A DNA stretch of 10,680 nucleotides from an uncultured Actinomyces sp. (GTDB taxonomy: Bacteria; Actinomycetota; Actinomycetes; Actinomycetales; Actinomycetaceae), in the NCBI GenBank assembly GCA_900554605.1, contig USHU01000021.1, forward strand, positions 1-10,680. Reading direction: 5' to 3'. This document shows, one piece after another, positions 1 to 8,211 of this stretch. Numbering within the stretch: position 1 is the stretch's first letter; each line of letters starts with the position of its first letter. Below the pieces are notes generated by a model. It was not told the origin of the DNA. It was given only the letters and a program-made list of their open reading frames with translations, and searched no databases. Made by a program: the position numbers and the translations under genes.

Positions 1-146
1 TCACGGAATCCTTGATCAAGCGTGAAGGCGGTCTGAAAGATATGTCCGCTTTGATCCCTGGACATGGTGGCGTGCTTGATCGCGTGGACTCTCTTGTCAT
101 GACAGCCCCCGTTTTCTATGTGATTTTTCTTCTCGCACTTCGCTAG
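1..146 (+). CDS. cdsA: Phosphatidate cytidylyltransferase (CDP-diacylglycerol synthase), C-terminal fragment
   Basis: Only the last 47 codons are present; the first whole codon is at 3 and the stop is TAG at 144-146. The family makes CDP-diacylglycerol from CTP and phosphatidic acid in the cytoplasmic membrane, the branch point for phospholipid synthesis. The fragment contains the CdsA signature in full: S-L-I-K-R, four residues later K-D, then a P-G-H-G-G stretch followed by D-R-V-D. After it comes a final hydrophobic segment (about [12 protein letters not shown]), fitting the last transmembrane helix, and the protein ends at Arg as many CdsA proteins do. The gene lies 69 nt upstream of rlmN in the same direction; frr-cdsA-rlmN order is common in actinobacteria. 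Identification is secure although the piece is short. Confidence 0.93.
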   Translation, partial: TESLIKREGGLKDMSALIPGHGGVLDRVDSLVMTAPVFYVIFLLALR

Positions 147-215
147 GCGATCCGCGATGGACGCAGATGCCGGTGGGAGCGATTAGGCTATGCACGTGGA
201 AAGGAGGCCGTTGCG

Positions 216-1457
216 GTGAGCATCGAAGAGCACAAACGACGTGAGGTACGTCCAACAGATCAATTGCCTGAAGGCGCGACGTCGCCTGATGCGAAGCCTC
301 AGGTTACTTTTACCGCGCGTAGGCGCGGGAAAGCGCCTCGTCATCTTGCTGACTTTGACCGCAGCGAGCGCAAAACTTTCGTTTCCGAGGCCGGGCTGCC
401 TTCTTTCCGTGCCGACCAGCTTTCGCGTCACTACTTTGAACGCCACGTGAGCGATCCCGCGCTGATGACGGATATGCCCAAGAGCGCGCATGACGTCATT
501 TCTGCGACACTTCTTCCTTCTCTTGTGCGTGAGGTCGCTGTTCTTGAAGCTGACCGCGGAGAGACACTCAAGCACCTGTGGGAACTCTACGACGGGGCAC
601 GTGTGGAGTCTGTACTCATGCGATATAGCGACCGCACGACTTTGTGCATTTCTTCCCAGGCTGGGTGTGGGATGGGTTGTCCTTTCTGTGCCACGGGTCA
701 GATGGGACTAACACGTAACTTGTCGACGGCCGAAATCATTGACCAAGTGCGCTGCGCACATCAAGCATGTGAACAGGGCATGGTTGGTGGATCGCCCACG
801 CACCTATCGAACATTGTGTTCATGGGAATGGGGGAGCCTCTGGCAAACTATAAGGCAGTTGTGGGAGCTCTCCATCGGATCATTGATCCTTCGCCAAGCG
901 GTTTCGGTATGTCGGCACGCAACGTCACAGTCTCGACGGTCGGTCTGGTTCCTGCGATTGATCGCCTCGCGCAAGAAGGACTGCCCGTGACTTTGGCTGT
1001 GTCCCTGCACACTCCAGACGATGACCTCAGAGATGAGCTCATTCCTATCAATTCCCGTTGGAAGGTCGGCGAGCTTCTTGACGCCGCACGACGTTACTTC
1101 GTTGCGACTGGACGTCGTGTATCTATTGAATACGCCTTGATTAAAGATATGAATGATCAGGTTTGGCGTGCGCAGCTCCTCGCAGATGAGCTCAATAAAC
1201 GCGGTAGGGGATGGGCGCATGTCAACCCCATTCCGCTCAACCCAACTCCGGGATCTATTTGGACCGCGTCCACTCGTCGTGCGCAGGATGCATTCGTCCA
1301 CACACTGCGAGACAATGGAATCTCGACAACGATTCGCGATACCCGCGGCTCCGATATCGACGGTGCTTGCGGGCAGCTTGCGACGGCTGTCAATAACCGC
1401 GAGCGCGCACGTCAAAGTGCGCGTGAGAATAATGCACATGAAGAGGAGATGCGATGA
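216..1457 (+). CDS. rlmN: Dual-specificity RNA methyltransferase RlmN (23S rRNA A2503 / tRNA A37 C2-methyltransferase)
   Basis: This 413-residue radical-SAM enzyme is expected to methylate C2 of adenine 2503 in 23S rRNA and of A37 in some tRNAs. The radical-SAM cluster motif C-x3-C-x2-C is at residues 151, 155 and 158 (CGMGCPFC). The Gly-rich SAM-binding stretch [11 protein letters not shown] follows. The second reactive cysteine, which forms the methyl-Cys/covalent intermediate in this family, fits Cys385 in DIDGACGQL. The GTG start at 216 is supported by a strong AAGGAGG at 201-207 with an 8-nt spacer. The protein is longer at the N-terminus than many homologues: about 30 polar residues precede the conserved [12 protein letters not shown] block, and no better internal start is visible. 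Its stop overlaps the next start by 4 nt (ATGA). Family assignment is certain; dual tRNA activity is inferred from characterised homologues. Confidence 0.96.
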   Translation: MSIEEHKRREVRPTDQLPEGATSPDAKPQVTFTARRRGKAPRHLADFDRSERKTFVSEAGLPSFRADQLSRHYFERHVSDPALMTDMPKSAHDVISATLLPSLVREVAVLEADRGETLKHLWELYDGARVESVLMRYSDRTTLCISSQAGCGMGCPFCATGQMGLTRNLSTAEIIDQVRCAHQACEQGMVGGSPTHLSNIVFMGMGEPLANYKAVVGALHRIIDPSPSGFGMSARNVTVSTVGLVPAIDRLAQEGLPVTLAVSLHTPDDDLRDELIPINSRWKVGELLDAARRYFVATGRRVSIEYALIKDMNDQVWRAQLLADELNKRGRGWAHVNPIPLNPTPGSIWTASTRRAQDAFVHTLRDNGISTTIRDTRGSDIDGACGQLATAVNNRERARQSARENNAHEEEMR

Positions 1458-2005
1458 GCGACGCTTTCCCGACGACGGGAATTTTCCGGCGTGGTTACGG
1501 TAAGGACGCCGTAGATGACTTCTTCGTCGATGCTCGTCATGCCTACGAGGGAGGCCTTCCTGCTGAGCAATTCAGTGCGGAACAGGTCCGTCAGGCTTCC
1601 TTCCCTCGGCAACGCAACGGTTATGACACACAGGCTGTCGATGCAGCGATGAGTCGCCTCGAAGCTGCTTTTGTCCAGCGTGATCGTGCTGACCACATTG
1701 CAGTTAACGGAGAGGCTGCTTGGTACGAAAGGGTTGCAGACCGTGCGACCACCTTGTACCCGCGATTGCTTCGCCCCTACGGGGATCGCTTTGCTCACCC
1801 AAAGTCCGGAATTGGCTACGATGCCGAGCAAGTCGATGATCTTTTGGATCGGATCGCTGCTTTCTTCGATGATCGTGAGGAGCTTCTGGCTGACGATGTT
1901 CGCCATGCCTTGTTCAAGTCTGCGCGCGGCAAAAAAGCATATGCGATGGGGCCAGTTGATGCCTATCTAGGCCGTGCAGTCGAAATCCTTCTCTCCGTTA
2001 ATTAA
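1454..2005 (+). CDS. DivIVA-domain protein with four DivIVA-like motifs
   Basis: This 183-residue protein has four short motifs of the G-Y-x3-x-V-D-x(2)-hydrophobic type that mark the membrane-binding N-terminus of DivIVA/Wag31-like proteins. They are at residues 13-24 ([12 protein letters not shown]), 55-66 ([12 protein letters not shown]), 120-131 ([12 protein letters not shown]) and 161-172 ([12 protein letters not shown]). Motifs 2 and 4 are each preceded by a V-R-x3-F element (VRQASF at 45, VRHALF at 149). The protein therefore looks like a tandem duplication with a period of about 106 residues. It lacks the long coiled coil of true DivIVA, so a polar scaffold role is not implied; membrane or septum association is only inferred. 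The start ATG overlaps the rlmN stop and has GAGGAG at 1443-1448. The 2-nt gap to dxr indicates one transcript. The molecular function is unknown to me. Confidence 0.85.
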   Translation: MSDAFPTTGIFRRGYGKDAVDDFFVDARHAYEGGLPAEQFSAEQVRQASFPRQRNGYDTQAVDAAMSRLEAAFVQRDRADHIAVNGEAAWYERVADRATTLYPRLLRPYGDRFAHPKSGIGYDAEQVDDLLDRIAAFFDDREELLADDVRHALFKSARGKKAYAMGPVDAYLGRAVEILLSVN

Positions 2006-2007
2006 AG

Positions 2008-3204
2008 ATGACGCAGCAAGTTGTCCTTCTAGGCTCAACGGGATCCATCGGCACCCAAGCCCTGCAGGTTATCGACCAATACGCAGAGCGTTTCGATGTT
2101 GTCGCGCTGAGCGCGGGTGGACACTCCCTAGAACTCCTCGCTGAGCAGTGCGTGCGCCACCGCCCGCAAATCGTTGGGATCCACAGTGGCAATGGTGATG
2201 AGCTCGCTCAACTCATTGACTCAAAAGGTGGCGCTGTCCCGGAAATTCTCCACGGCGCAGAGGCCTCGACGCAGATCGCCGGATCTTTCCCACGGGCCGT
2301 GGTTTTGAATGGGATTACCGGAGGCGTTGGCCTCGGACCTACACTTGCCGCACTTGAAGCGGGCGCAACCCTAGCTCTGGCAAATAAGGAATCCTTGGTT
2401 GTTGGCGGTTCCTTGGTACGCAGGCGAATGCGTCGACCTGGGCAGATCGTTCCCGTTGATTCAGAGCATTCGGCGATTGCTCAGTGTCTGGAAAGCGGTG
2501 TACATGAAAAGGGACTGACTGCTTCCCGCGTGACGGGAAAGAGCGAGGTCGCCCAGCTTGTTCTTACGGCCTCGGGCGGTCCTTTCAGAGGGAAGAAACG
2601 CCACGAACTCACGGATGTCACTCCCCAGCAGGCTTTGGCGCACCCGACGTGGAGTATGGGGCCGGTTGTCACTATTAACTCCTCAACGCTGGTCAACAAG
2701 GGCCTCGAACTGATCGAGGCACACCTTCTTTTTGATATTCCGGCAGACGATATTGTTCCGGTTGTTCACCCTCAGTCCATCGTTCACTCGATGGTGACGT
2801 GGAAAGATGGCGCAACGATCGCCCAGGCTTCTCCGCCCGATATGAAGCTCCCGATTGCTCTGGGACTCACCTGGCCTGAGCGACTTCCCGATATTGAAAA
2901 ACCTGTTGATTTTCTCCGCGCACAGGAGTGGACCTTCGAACCCGTTGATTTCGAGACTTTCCCGGCCCTCACTCTTGCTCGCGCAGCTGTTTCGGAATCG
3001 GAAACGCACCCGGCAGTCTATAACGCGGCGAACGAAGTTTTCGTTCAAGCCTTCCTTGAAGAGAGGCTTCCCTACCTGTCAATTGTCGACCTCTTGGCGC
3101 AGGTTCTTGCCGAGCACTCCGGTATTTCGCAGCCGAGTGTGGAAGATATTCTCGGCGCCCAAGAGTGGGCGCGAAATCGGGCTGAGCACTTGTGTGCTTA
3201 CTGA
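2008..3204 (+). CDS. dxr: 1-deoxy-D-xylulose 5-phosphate reductoisomerase
   Basis: Dxr (IspC) converts 1-deoxy-D-xylulose 5-phosphate to 2-C-methyl-D-erythritol 4-phosphate using NADPH and a divalent metal; it is the committed step of the MEP isoprenoid pathway in the cytoplasm. The 398-residue length is normal. Visible hallmarks are the NADPH-binding GSTGSIG at 9-15, NKES at 126-129, metal ligands D151 and E153 in PVDSEHSA, the SGG of 189-191, the flexible-loop region AHPTWSMG at 211-218, and the active-site helix SSTLVNKGLELIEA with N230, K231 and E234. The start is only 2 nt after the preceding stop and lacks a clear Shine-Dalgarno sequence (only AAAG precedes it), so translation probably depends on coupling to the upstream gene. 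ispG, a later enzyme of the same pathway, is two genes downstream. Confidence 0.97.
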   Translation: MTQQVVLLGSTGSIGTQALQVIDQYAERFDVVALSAGGHSLELLAEQCVRHRPQIVGIHSGNGDELAQLIDSKGGAVPEILHGAEASTQIAGSFPRAVVLNGITGGVGLGPTLAALEAGATLALANKESLVVGGSLVRRRMRRPGQIVPVDSEHSAIAQCLESGVHEKGLTASRVTGKSEVAQLVLTASGGPFRGKKRHELTDVTPQQALAHPTWSMGPVVTINSSTLVNKGLELIEAHLLFDIPADDIVPVVHPQSIVHSMVTWKDGATIAQASPPDMKLPIALGLTWPERLPDIEKPVDFLRAQEWTFEPVDFETFPALTLARAAVSESETHPAVYNAANEVFVQAFLEERLPYLSIVDLLAQVLAEHSGISQPSVEDILGAQEWARNRAEHLCAY

Positions 3205-3308
3205 TTGTGCCTACGGATACACGCTAGATGTGGCTAGGCTGGAACAGGCTCAATAGGTTGGGCAGTAGGAATACCGTTGCACGCATTGAATGAGGACGAA
3301 GGGCGAAC

Positions 3309-4538
3309 GTGGGAATTATCGGTGTAGTCATTGTCATCGCGGGGTTGCTGATCTCGGTTGCCCTGCACGAATGCGGTCACATGCTTCCGGCCAAGAAATT
3401 CGGTGTCTATGTTCCTGAATTCGCTGTTGGTTTTGGTCCCAGACTTCTTGCGTGGAAGAAAGGTGACACAACCTATTCCCTTCGAGCAATTCTTCCGGGC
3501 GGCTACGTCCGTATTGTCGGAATGTTCGCTCCAGCACGTGAAGGAACAAAGACAACGAATAGCAAGGGAAAGCCCACGCTCGCCCAAGAAGCCCGCGAAG
3601 CAAGCATGGAAGAAATTCCTCAGGGCTACGAGTCTCGCGCATTTTATCTCCTTCATCCAGCCAAGAAGATCGTTGTCATGCTGGGTGGGCCGATGGTCAA
3701 TCTCTTCCTATCCATCGTGCTCATGACGGTTGCTTTGGTCGGGATTGGAATTCCTCGCGCCTCGCTGACCCTTGGCGATGTTCCCCAAGAACTGACCTCG
3801 CAAGGAACAAGCGTCCAAGCTCCCGCATACGCGGCTGGGATTCGAAGCGGGGATACGATCACCGCGATTAACGGCACAGGCGTTCAGTCGTGGGATGAGA
3901 TGCGCCAAGCAATCGCACACTCGCAGGGCGAAATTGGCGTCGACTATCTGCGTCAAGGACAGAGCTATCATGTCCAGATCGACCCGCTGCGCACGGCTGA
4001 TTCTGTGAGCATTGGTGTGATTGCTGGAATCGAATACCAAGCGGCAAGTCCAGCGACCGTAGCCTCGTCAGTGTGGCAGACCTTTACGGGCACCGTACAA
4101 GTTGTCGTTCGTCTGCCACTTGCCCTGTGGGATGTTGGACAATCGCTCATTAAGGGAACACCGCGTGATTCTGCAGGTGTGATGTCCGTTGTAGGAATTG
4201 GCAGAATTGCAGCAGATGCAACCTCATCGGATGTCACTGCCTCCAGCGGGGGATGGATGCGCTCGCTTGCTCTGCTTCTCTCGATTTTGGCTTCGCTCAA
4301 TATGGCGCTTTTTGTTTTCAATCTCCTGCCTTTCCCCCCACTTGATGGCGGTCATATTGTCTCCGCGCTTTACGAGTGGATTCGGCGTGGAATTGCTCGC
4401 GTCAGAGGACAAGAAGTCCCCCCGCCCGCCGATACTGCCCGCCTGATGCCGCTCACATATACGATGGGCGCGCTCCTGATCGCTATGACGGTCTTGCTGG
4501 TCGCAGCCGACATTATTGCGCCAATTTCTTTGCAATAG
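3309..4538 (+). CDS. Site-2 intramembrane zinc metalloprotease (M50 family, Rip1/RseP-like)
   Basis: This 409-residue membrane protease should cleave single-pass membrane proteins such as anti-sigma factors within the membrane. The zinc site H20-E21-C22-G23-H24 sits in the first transmembrane segment (about 2-25), and the third ligand is D346 in the conserved N-L-L-P-x-P-P-L-D-G-G block at 338-348. A conserved GGPMVN is at 127-132 in the second membrane segment (about 120-147). A single PDZ-like domain spans about 155-230, with [20 protein letters not shown]. Two more hydrophobic segments lie at about 317-339 and 378-405. HECGH, rather than HEFGH, is to my memory also found in mycobacterial Rip1. 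The start is GTG at 3309; the only in-frame upstream codons run into a stop at 3291. GAAGGG at 3298-3303 or GAGG at 3292-3295 could serve as ribosome site. The 104-nt gap after dxr leaves room for a separate promoter. The substrate is not deducible here. Confidence 0.94.
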   Translation: MGIIGVVIVIAGLLISVALHECGHMLPAKKFGVYVPEFAVGFGPRLLAWKKGDTTYSLRAILPGGYVRIVGMFAPAREGTKTTNSKGKPTLAQEAREASMEEIPQGYESRAFYLLHPAKKIVVMLGGPMVNLFLSIVLMTVALVGIGIPRASLTLGDVPQELTSQGTSVQAPAYAAGIRSGDTITAINGTGVQSWDEMRQAIAHSQGEIGVDYLRQGQSYHVQIDPLRTADSVSIGVIAGIEYQAASPATVASSVWQTFTGTVQVVVRLPLALWDVGQSLIKGTPRDSAGVMSVVGIGRIAADATSSDVTASSGGWMRSLALLLSILASLNMALFVFNLLPFPPLDGGHIVSALYEWIRRGIARVRGQEVPPPADTARLMPLTYTMGALLIAMTVLLVAADIIAPISLQ

Positions 4539-4550
4539 GACTCAGCCCGC

Positions 4551-4579
4551 GTGCCAGCCGGTTTCGAGTGGGAGATAAT
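4551..4579 (+). promoter_or_regulatory. Candidate promoter just upstream of ispG
   Basis: GATAAT at 4574-4579 matches the sigma-70 -10 consensus at five of six positions. GTGCCA at 4551-4556 matches the -35 at four of six, with a 17-nt spacer. Initiation 7 nt after the -10 would fall on the GTG start codon at 4586, giving a leaderless message. The -10 overlaps the proposed ribosome site, so the stretch has two competing readings. Nothing beyond the match supports activity. Confidence 0.33.
4571..4575 (+). promoter_or_regulatory. Ribosome binding site deciding the ispG start
   Basis: GGAGA, preceded by one more G at 4570, stands 10 nt before GTG 4586. It supports that codon over the ATG at 4607, which has GGG abutting it with no spacer, and over the in-frame codons upstream that lie inside the protease gene. 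Confidence 0.6.
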
Positions 4580-4585
4580 AACAAG

Positions 4586-5743
4586 GTGACTGAGATTAAC
4601 TTAGGGATGCCGAGCGTCCACGAAAGCCCGTTTCCGCGTCGTAAGACTCGTCGAATCATGGTGGGGGATGTGCCCGTCGGTGGAGGGGCTCCCGTTTCTG
4701 TTCAGTCGATGACGACAACGAAAACGCACGATATCGGCGCAACATTGCAGCAGATTGCAGAGCTAACCGCAGCGGGCTGCGATATTGTCCGCGTTGCTTG
4801 CCCGACCGATAAGGATGCTGAGGCGCTTCCGATTATCGTTAAGCAATCCCGTATTCCCGTCATCGCCGACATTCACTTCAATCCGAAGTATGTTTTTGCG
4901 GCGATCGAGGCCGGTTGTGGTGCGGTCCGCGTGAACCCGGGAAACATTCGTAAGTTCGATGATCAGGTGAAGGAAATTTGCCGTGTCGCTTCCGATCACG
5001 GAACCTCACTGCGTATCGGTGTGAATGCTGGTTCTTTGGATCCGCGTCTTCTTAAGAAGTATGGTCGAGCAACTCCCGAGGCCCTGGTCGAGTCTGCTGT
5101 TTGGGAAGCCTCGCTCTTTGAAGAAAATGACTTCCACGATTTCAAGATTTCCGTCAAACACCACGATGTGCTCACGATGGTGCAGGCCTACCGTCTTCTT
5201 GCAGAGAAAGGCGATTGGCCTCTTCACTTGGGAGTCACCGAGGCTGGCCCCGCATTCCAGGGAACAATCAAGTCCTGCGCAGCTTTCGGCGTGCTTCTTG
5301 CTGATGGAATCGGCGATACGATTCGCGTTTCGCTTTCGGCTCCTCCCGTAGAAGAAGTCAAGGTCGGCACGAAGCTTCTTGAGTTTATGGGGCTGCGTGA
5401 GAAGACTCTTGAGATCGTCTCGTGTCCTTCGTGTGGGCGCGCCCAGGTTGACGTGTGGACGCTGGCAGAAAATGTCACTGAGGGCCTCAAGGACCTTACT
5501 GTTCCCCTTCGCGTTGCCGTCATGGGCTGCGTGGTGAATGGCCCTGGCGAGGCTCGTGAAGCCGACCTGGGTGTGGCCTCAGGAAATGGCAAGGGGCAGA
5601 TTTTTATCCGCGGAGAAGTTGTTGAGACCGTTCCCGAAGACGATATCGTCCCGACCTTGATCAAGCACGCTAATCTCTTGGCTGAAGAAATGGGCTTGGA
5701 AGAAGGGGAAGGCTCTGTCGAGGTCATGCCCATCATCCGCTAG
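4586..5743 (+). CDS. ispG: 4-hydroxy-3-methylbut-2-en-1-yl diphosphate synthase (IspG/GcpE)
   Basis: IspG reduces 2-C-methylerythritol 2,4-cyclodiphosphate to HMBPP using a [4Fe-4S] cluster, the penultimate MEP step. With the start at GTG 4586 the protein is 385 residues, usual for the bacterial single-barrel form. The N-terminal TIM barrel shows SVQSMTTT (38-45), ADIHFNP (94-100) and VRVNPGN (114-120), then KHHD (191-194) and LGVTEAG (215-221). The C-terminal cluster domain has Cys280 and Cys283 (CPSC) and Cys315 in [10 protein letters not shown]; the glutamate of that motif, E322, is the conserved active-site acid. The frame stays open upstream to 4376 inside the protease gene, but those residues are not IspG-like, so the longer form is rejected. 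It shares the pathway with dxr, two genes upstream. No terminator is visible after it. Confidence 0.96.
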   Translation: MTEINLGMPSVHESPFPRRKTRRIMVGDVPVGGGAPVSVQSMTTTKTHDIGATLQQIAELTAAGCDIVRVACPTDKDAEALPIIVKQSRIPVIADIHFNPKYVFAAIEAGCGAVRVNPGNIRKFDDQVKEICRVASDHGTSLRIGVNAGSLDPRLLKKYGRATPEALVESAVWEASLFEENDFHDFKISVKHHDVLTMVQAYRLLAEKGDWPLHLGVTEAGPAFQGTIKSCAAFGVLLADGIGDTIRVSLSAPPVEEVKVGTKLLEFMGLREKTLEIVSCPSCGRAQVDVWTLAENVTEGLKDLTVPLRVAVMGCVVNGPGEAREADLGVASGNGKGQIFIRGEVVETVPEDDIVPTLIKHANLLAEEMGLEEGEGSVEVMPIIR

Positions 5744-5812
5744 GGGAGTTGCGCGATTGCGCTTCACGTATCCTTCACTACTAAGAAAACAATTGCTACT
5801 ACCGCTTCGATG

Positions 5813-5818
5813 AAGGGG
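5813..5818 (+). promoter_or_regulatory. Ribosome binding site deciding the start of the SRPBCC-like gene
   Basis: AAGGGG lies 6 nt before ATG 5825. It falls inside the reading frame that would begin at ATG 5810, and no purine-rich site precedes 5810, so the downstream ATG is favoured. Confidence 0.7.
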
Positions 5819-5824
5819 ATTGTT

Positions 5825-6334
5825 ATGAAGATTCGTCACGTATTGGCTCTGGGTGTACTGGGGTGCGCGGGTGCGATTTGCGCAACGGGTTTCCCGCGCC
5901 GTATCGGACTGACCCGTTCCGAGGCCGCGGTTTCTCTGCCCGGAGACCTTGAGCTGCCCAACGCTGATGTCGTCGTCGACCGCTCGGTCGTCATCGATGC
6001 TCTTCCGACGCGCGTCTGGGAAGTTTTGGATGCCGCTTTTGAAGAGGACGAAGACGGTCGTGTGCTGATCCGCCAGGAAAACGACTGCTTGGTTATTCGC
6101 GTTCCTGCGCCTGGAAGCAATGTCGAGTGGGAAGACCAGGTTGAGGACTACACCGGTACCTGTACTTTCGCTCTTCTTCCCGAGGCCAACGACCGCACTC
6201 GCCTGCACCTGCGTGAGCGTCATCAGGCAACTGAGTCTGTTCCTGCGTGGCGACTGTGGGCTGGAGTGTGCGCTGAGTCGTATTCGACCATGTCGATGCT
6301 GCATGATTTGAAGGAAGCAGCAGAGGCTTTGTGA
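5825..6334 (+). CDS. Small exported or membrane-anchored SRPBCC/START-fold-like protein
   Basis: This 169-residue protein begins with a basic n-region (K2, R4) and a hydrophobic stretch at about 6-20, an uncleaved anchor or a signal peptide. V11-L12-G13-C14 is a loose lipobox with an unusual Leu at -2. The mature part starts with a block (GLTRSEAAVSLPGD, 28-41) like the one preceding the fold in some actinobacterial SRPBCC (polyketide cyclase/START-like) proteins. A strand-helix start follows: DRSVVIDALPTRVWEVL at 52-68. The rest alternates short strands rich in acidic residues and ends in an amphipathic helix (about 142-169), as expected of this ligand-binding fold. I infer the fold from the pattern; the match is not strong and the ligand is unknown. 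It sits alone, 81 nt after ispG, and a GC-rich hairpin follows its stop by 14 nt. It is probably not part of a named pathway with its neighbours. Confidence 0.7.
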   Translation: MKIRHVLALGVLGCAGAICATGFPRRIGLTRSEAAVSLPGDLELPNADVVVDRSVVIDALPTRVWEVLDAAFEEDEDGRVLIRQENDCLVIRVPAPGSNVEWEDQVEDYTGTCTFALLPEANDRTRLHLRERHQATESVPAWRLWAGVCAESYSTMSMLHDLKEAAEAL

Positions 6335-6348
6335 GCTGAACAATATGC

Positions 6349-6385
6349 CACGGCGGGTGCAGGCTTCGTGCCTGTGCCCGCCGTG
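6349..6385 (+). terminator. GC-rich hairpin between the SRPBCC-like gene and proS
   Basis: The arms CACGGCGGG (6349-6357) and CCCGCCGTG (6377-6385) pair perfectly, and the stem continues inward for seven more pairs, two of them G-T, to a 5-nt loop at about 6365-6369. Only CTTTA follows, so the uridine tract is poor. It may act as a weak or tract-less terminator for the upstream gene. It lies 15 nt before the proS start. Confidence 0.6.
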
Positions 6386-6388
6386 CTT

Positions 6389-6394
6389 TAGGAT
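6389..6394 (+). promoter_or_regulatory. Candidate -10 element for proS (possible leaderless start)
   Basis: TAGGAT fits the actinobacterial TANNNT -10 pattern and ends 6 nt before GTG 6401, so transcription could begin on the start codon itself. No good -35 is seen at 17-18 nt; that stretch belongs to the upstream hairpin. AGGA at 6390-6393 could instead be a ribosome site. Confidence 0.35.
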
Positions 6395-6400
6395 TGAGGT

Positions 6401-8206
6401 GTGTTAAGAACTCTTTCCTCTTTTTTTCTGCGTACTTTGCGTGAAGACCCGGCAGATGCTGAGGTAATTTCGCATAAGCTCCTTGTCCGTGCTGGCTACA
6501 TTCGTCGTACCGCGCCCGGTATCTACACGTGGCTTCCTCTGGGCCTACGCCTTTTGCGTAAGGTTGAAGACATCGTTCGTGAAGAGATGGACGCGATGGG
6601 CGCTCAGGAAGTTCATCTTCCTGCGCTTCTGCCGGCGGATCCCTACAAGGAGACACATCGCTGGGACGAGTATGGTCCCACGTTGTTCAAGCTTCAGGAT
6701 CGTAAGGGCGGGGACTACTTGCTGGCGCCGACCCACGAGGAGATGTTTACCCTCCTGGTGAAGGATCAGTATTCCTCCTACAAGGATCTTCCTTTGACCA
6801 TCTACCAGATCCAGACGAAGTATCGCGATGAAGCGCGTCCGCGCGCGGGTCTGATCCGTGGCCGTGAGTTCGTCATGAAGGATGCGTATTCCTTCGATAT
6901 CGACGATGCCGGGCTGGATGTTTCCTACCAGAATGAGCGCGACACCTACGAGCGTATCTTTAAGCGCATGGGCTTGGAATACGTCATCGTTTCGGCGATG
7001 TCTGGTGCGATGGGCGGTTCTCGCTCCGAGGAATTCCTTCACCCCAGCCCGATCGGTGAGGATACTTTCGTGCGTTCCCCGGGTGGCTACGCCGCCAATG
7101 CCGAGGCCGTGGTGACCCCCGCGCCGGATCCGATTCCTTTCGACGGTATTCCCGCAGTTGAGATGCGTGAGACGCCTAATGCGCCGACGATCGATGCTCT
7201 GGTCGAGCGCTCGAACGAGCTCTATCCGCGTGAGGATCGTCCGTGGCAGGCCTCGGATACATTGAAGAGCTTTGTCGTGACCTTGACCCATCCCGATGGG
7301 GAGCGCGAGGTTGTGCTGCTCGGCGTGCCCGGGGATCGCGACGTTGATATGAAGCGCCTCGAAGCCTCGGTTGCACCTGCTGAGGTGGAAATGTCGACCC
7401 CGGAAGACTTGGCAAAGTACCCCGAGCTGGTTCCGGGCTACATCGGTCCCATGGCCGCTGGTCCGAACTCTCCCGCGCGTCATCTGGACGAAGAAGGCAA
7501 CCCGGTTGGTGGCATCCGTTTCCTTGTCGATCCTCGCGTCGTTGACGGAACGACGTGGATTGCCGGCGCAAATACTCCTGGGAAGCACGTCTATTGGTTG
7601 ACCATGGGTCGTGATTTCACAGCTGACGGCACGATTGAGGCTGCTGAAGTTCGTGAGGGGGATCTTGCTCCCGACGGTTCCGGTCCTCTGCACCTTGAAC
7701 GTGGCATCGAGGTCGGCCATATCTTCCAGCTGGGACGCAAGTATGCGAAGTCCTTGGGATTGACGGTGCTTGACGAGAACGGTAAGAGCCAGGTCGTCAC
7801 CATGGGTTCCTATGGCATCGGTGTTTCCCGTGTTTTGGCCGCGCTTGCTGAAACGAACAGCGATGAGCGCGGTTTGGCATGGCCTGCAAACATTGCACCC
7901 TTCGATGTGCATGTCTTGGCCACGGGCAAGACTGATGAGATTTTCGATACCGCAGCATCGATTTCATCGGCCCTGGACCGCGATGGTTTGGATGTGCTTT
8001 TCGATGACCGTCGTAAGGTTTCCGCAGGCGTGAAGTTCGCGGACGCGGAGCTCGTGGGTATCCCGGTTTCGGTCGTCGTTGGACGAGGCCTTGCTGAAGG
8101 TAAGGTTGAGATTCGCCTGCGCGCGAGCGGGGAGTCTTTTGAAGTTCCGGTCGAGTCTGCGGTGGAGCGTATTGAGCAGATCCATCGTGATCTTTTGGGA
8201 AGGTGA
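6401..8206 (+). CDS. proS: Prolyl-tRNA synthetase (bacterial type, with editing insertion)
   Basis: ProRS charges tRNA-Pro with proline in the cytoplasm. The 601-residue protein has the class II core: the N-terminal block [20 protein letters not shown], the THEE motif at 111-114, motif 2 around [21 protein letters not shown] (141-161), and motif 3 [11 protein letters not shown] at 472-482. Between motifs 2 and 3 lies the roughly 180-residue insertion (about 225-405) that in this family clears mischarged Ala-tRNA-Pro. Lys289 in DTLKSFVVT fits the editing lysine of the E. coli enzyme. The C-terminal anticodon-binding domain starts at about 495 ([13 protein letters not shown]) and includes [21 protein letters not shown]. 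The GTG start at 6401 gives the expected short N-terminus; an AGGA lies 7 nt before it, or the message is leaderless. def follows after 5 nt, so the two are co-transcribed. Confidence 0.97.
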   Translation: MLRTLSSFFLRTLREDPADAEVISHKLLVRAGYIRRTAPGIYTWLPLGLRLLRKVEDIVREEMDAMGAQEVHLPALLPADPYKETHRWDEYGPTLFKLQDRKGGDYLLAPTHEEMFTLLVKDQYSSYKDLPLTIYQIQTKYRDEARPRAGLIRGREFVMKDAYSFDIDDAGLDVSYQNERDTYERIFKRMGLEYVIVSAMSGAMGGSRSEEFLHPSPIGEDTFVRSPGGYAANAEAVVTPAPDPIPFDGIPAVEMRETPNAPTIDALVERSNELYPREDRPWQASDTLKSFVVTLTHPDGEREVVLLGVPGDRDVDMKRLEASVAPAEVEMSTPEDLAKYPELVPGYIGPMAAGPNSPARHLDEEGNPVGGIRFLVDPRVVDGTTWIAGANTPGKHVYWLTMGRDFTADGTIEAAEVREGDLAPDGSGPLHLERGIEVGHIFQLGRKYAKSLGLTVLDENGKSQVVTMGSYGIGVSRVLAALAETNSDERGLAWPANIAPFDVHVLATGKTDEIFDTAASISSALDRDGLDVLFDDRRKVSAGVKFADAELVGIPVSVVVGRGLAEGKVEIRLRASGESFEVPVESAVERIEQIHRDLLGR

Positions 8207-8211
8207 AGTAA

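Noticed and set aside
3241..3270. GGAAC followed by GT, resembling an extracytoplasmic-function sigma promoter before the protease gene
   Set aside because: The spacing of 19 nt is longer than usual for this class and the downstream half is only GTAGGA, so chance is likely.
4376..4585. 70-codon N-terminal extension of ispG
   Set aside because: It overlaps the 3' end of the protease gene in another frame and does not resemble IspG; the ribosome site favours GTG 4586.
5749..5762. Small GCGC-GATT-GCGC hairpin after ispG as terminator
   Set aside because: The stem is only about 4-5 bp and no T tract follows.
5579..6343. 254-codon open frame on the minus strand spanning the ispG end and the SRPBCC-like gene
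   Set aside because: It crosses two plus-strand genes and their spacer, is low in recognisable structure, and has no matching ribosome site that I can see.
6335..6400. T-box or other riboswitch upstream of proS
   Set aside because: The gap is only 66 nt, the hairpin leaves no room for a specifier stem, and no T-box consensus is present.
6545..7912. 455-codon open frame on the minus strand opposite proS
   Set aside because: It lies wholly antisense to a clear proS, has no recognisable domain, and is explained by the codon bias of the plus-strand gene.
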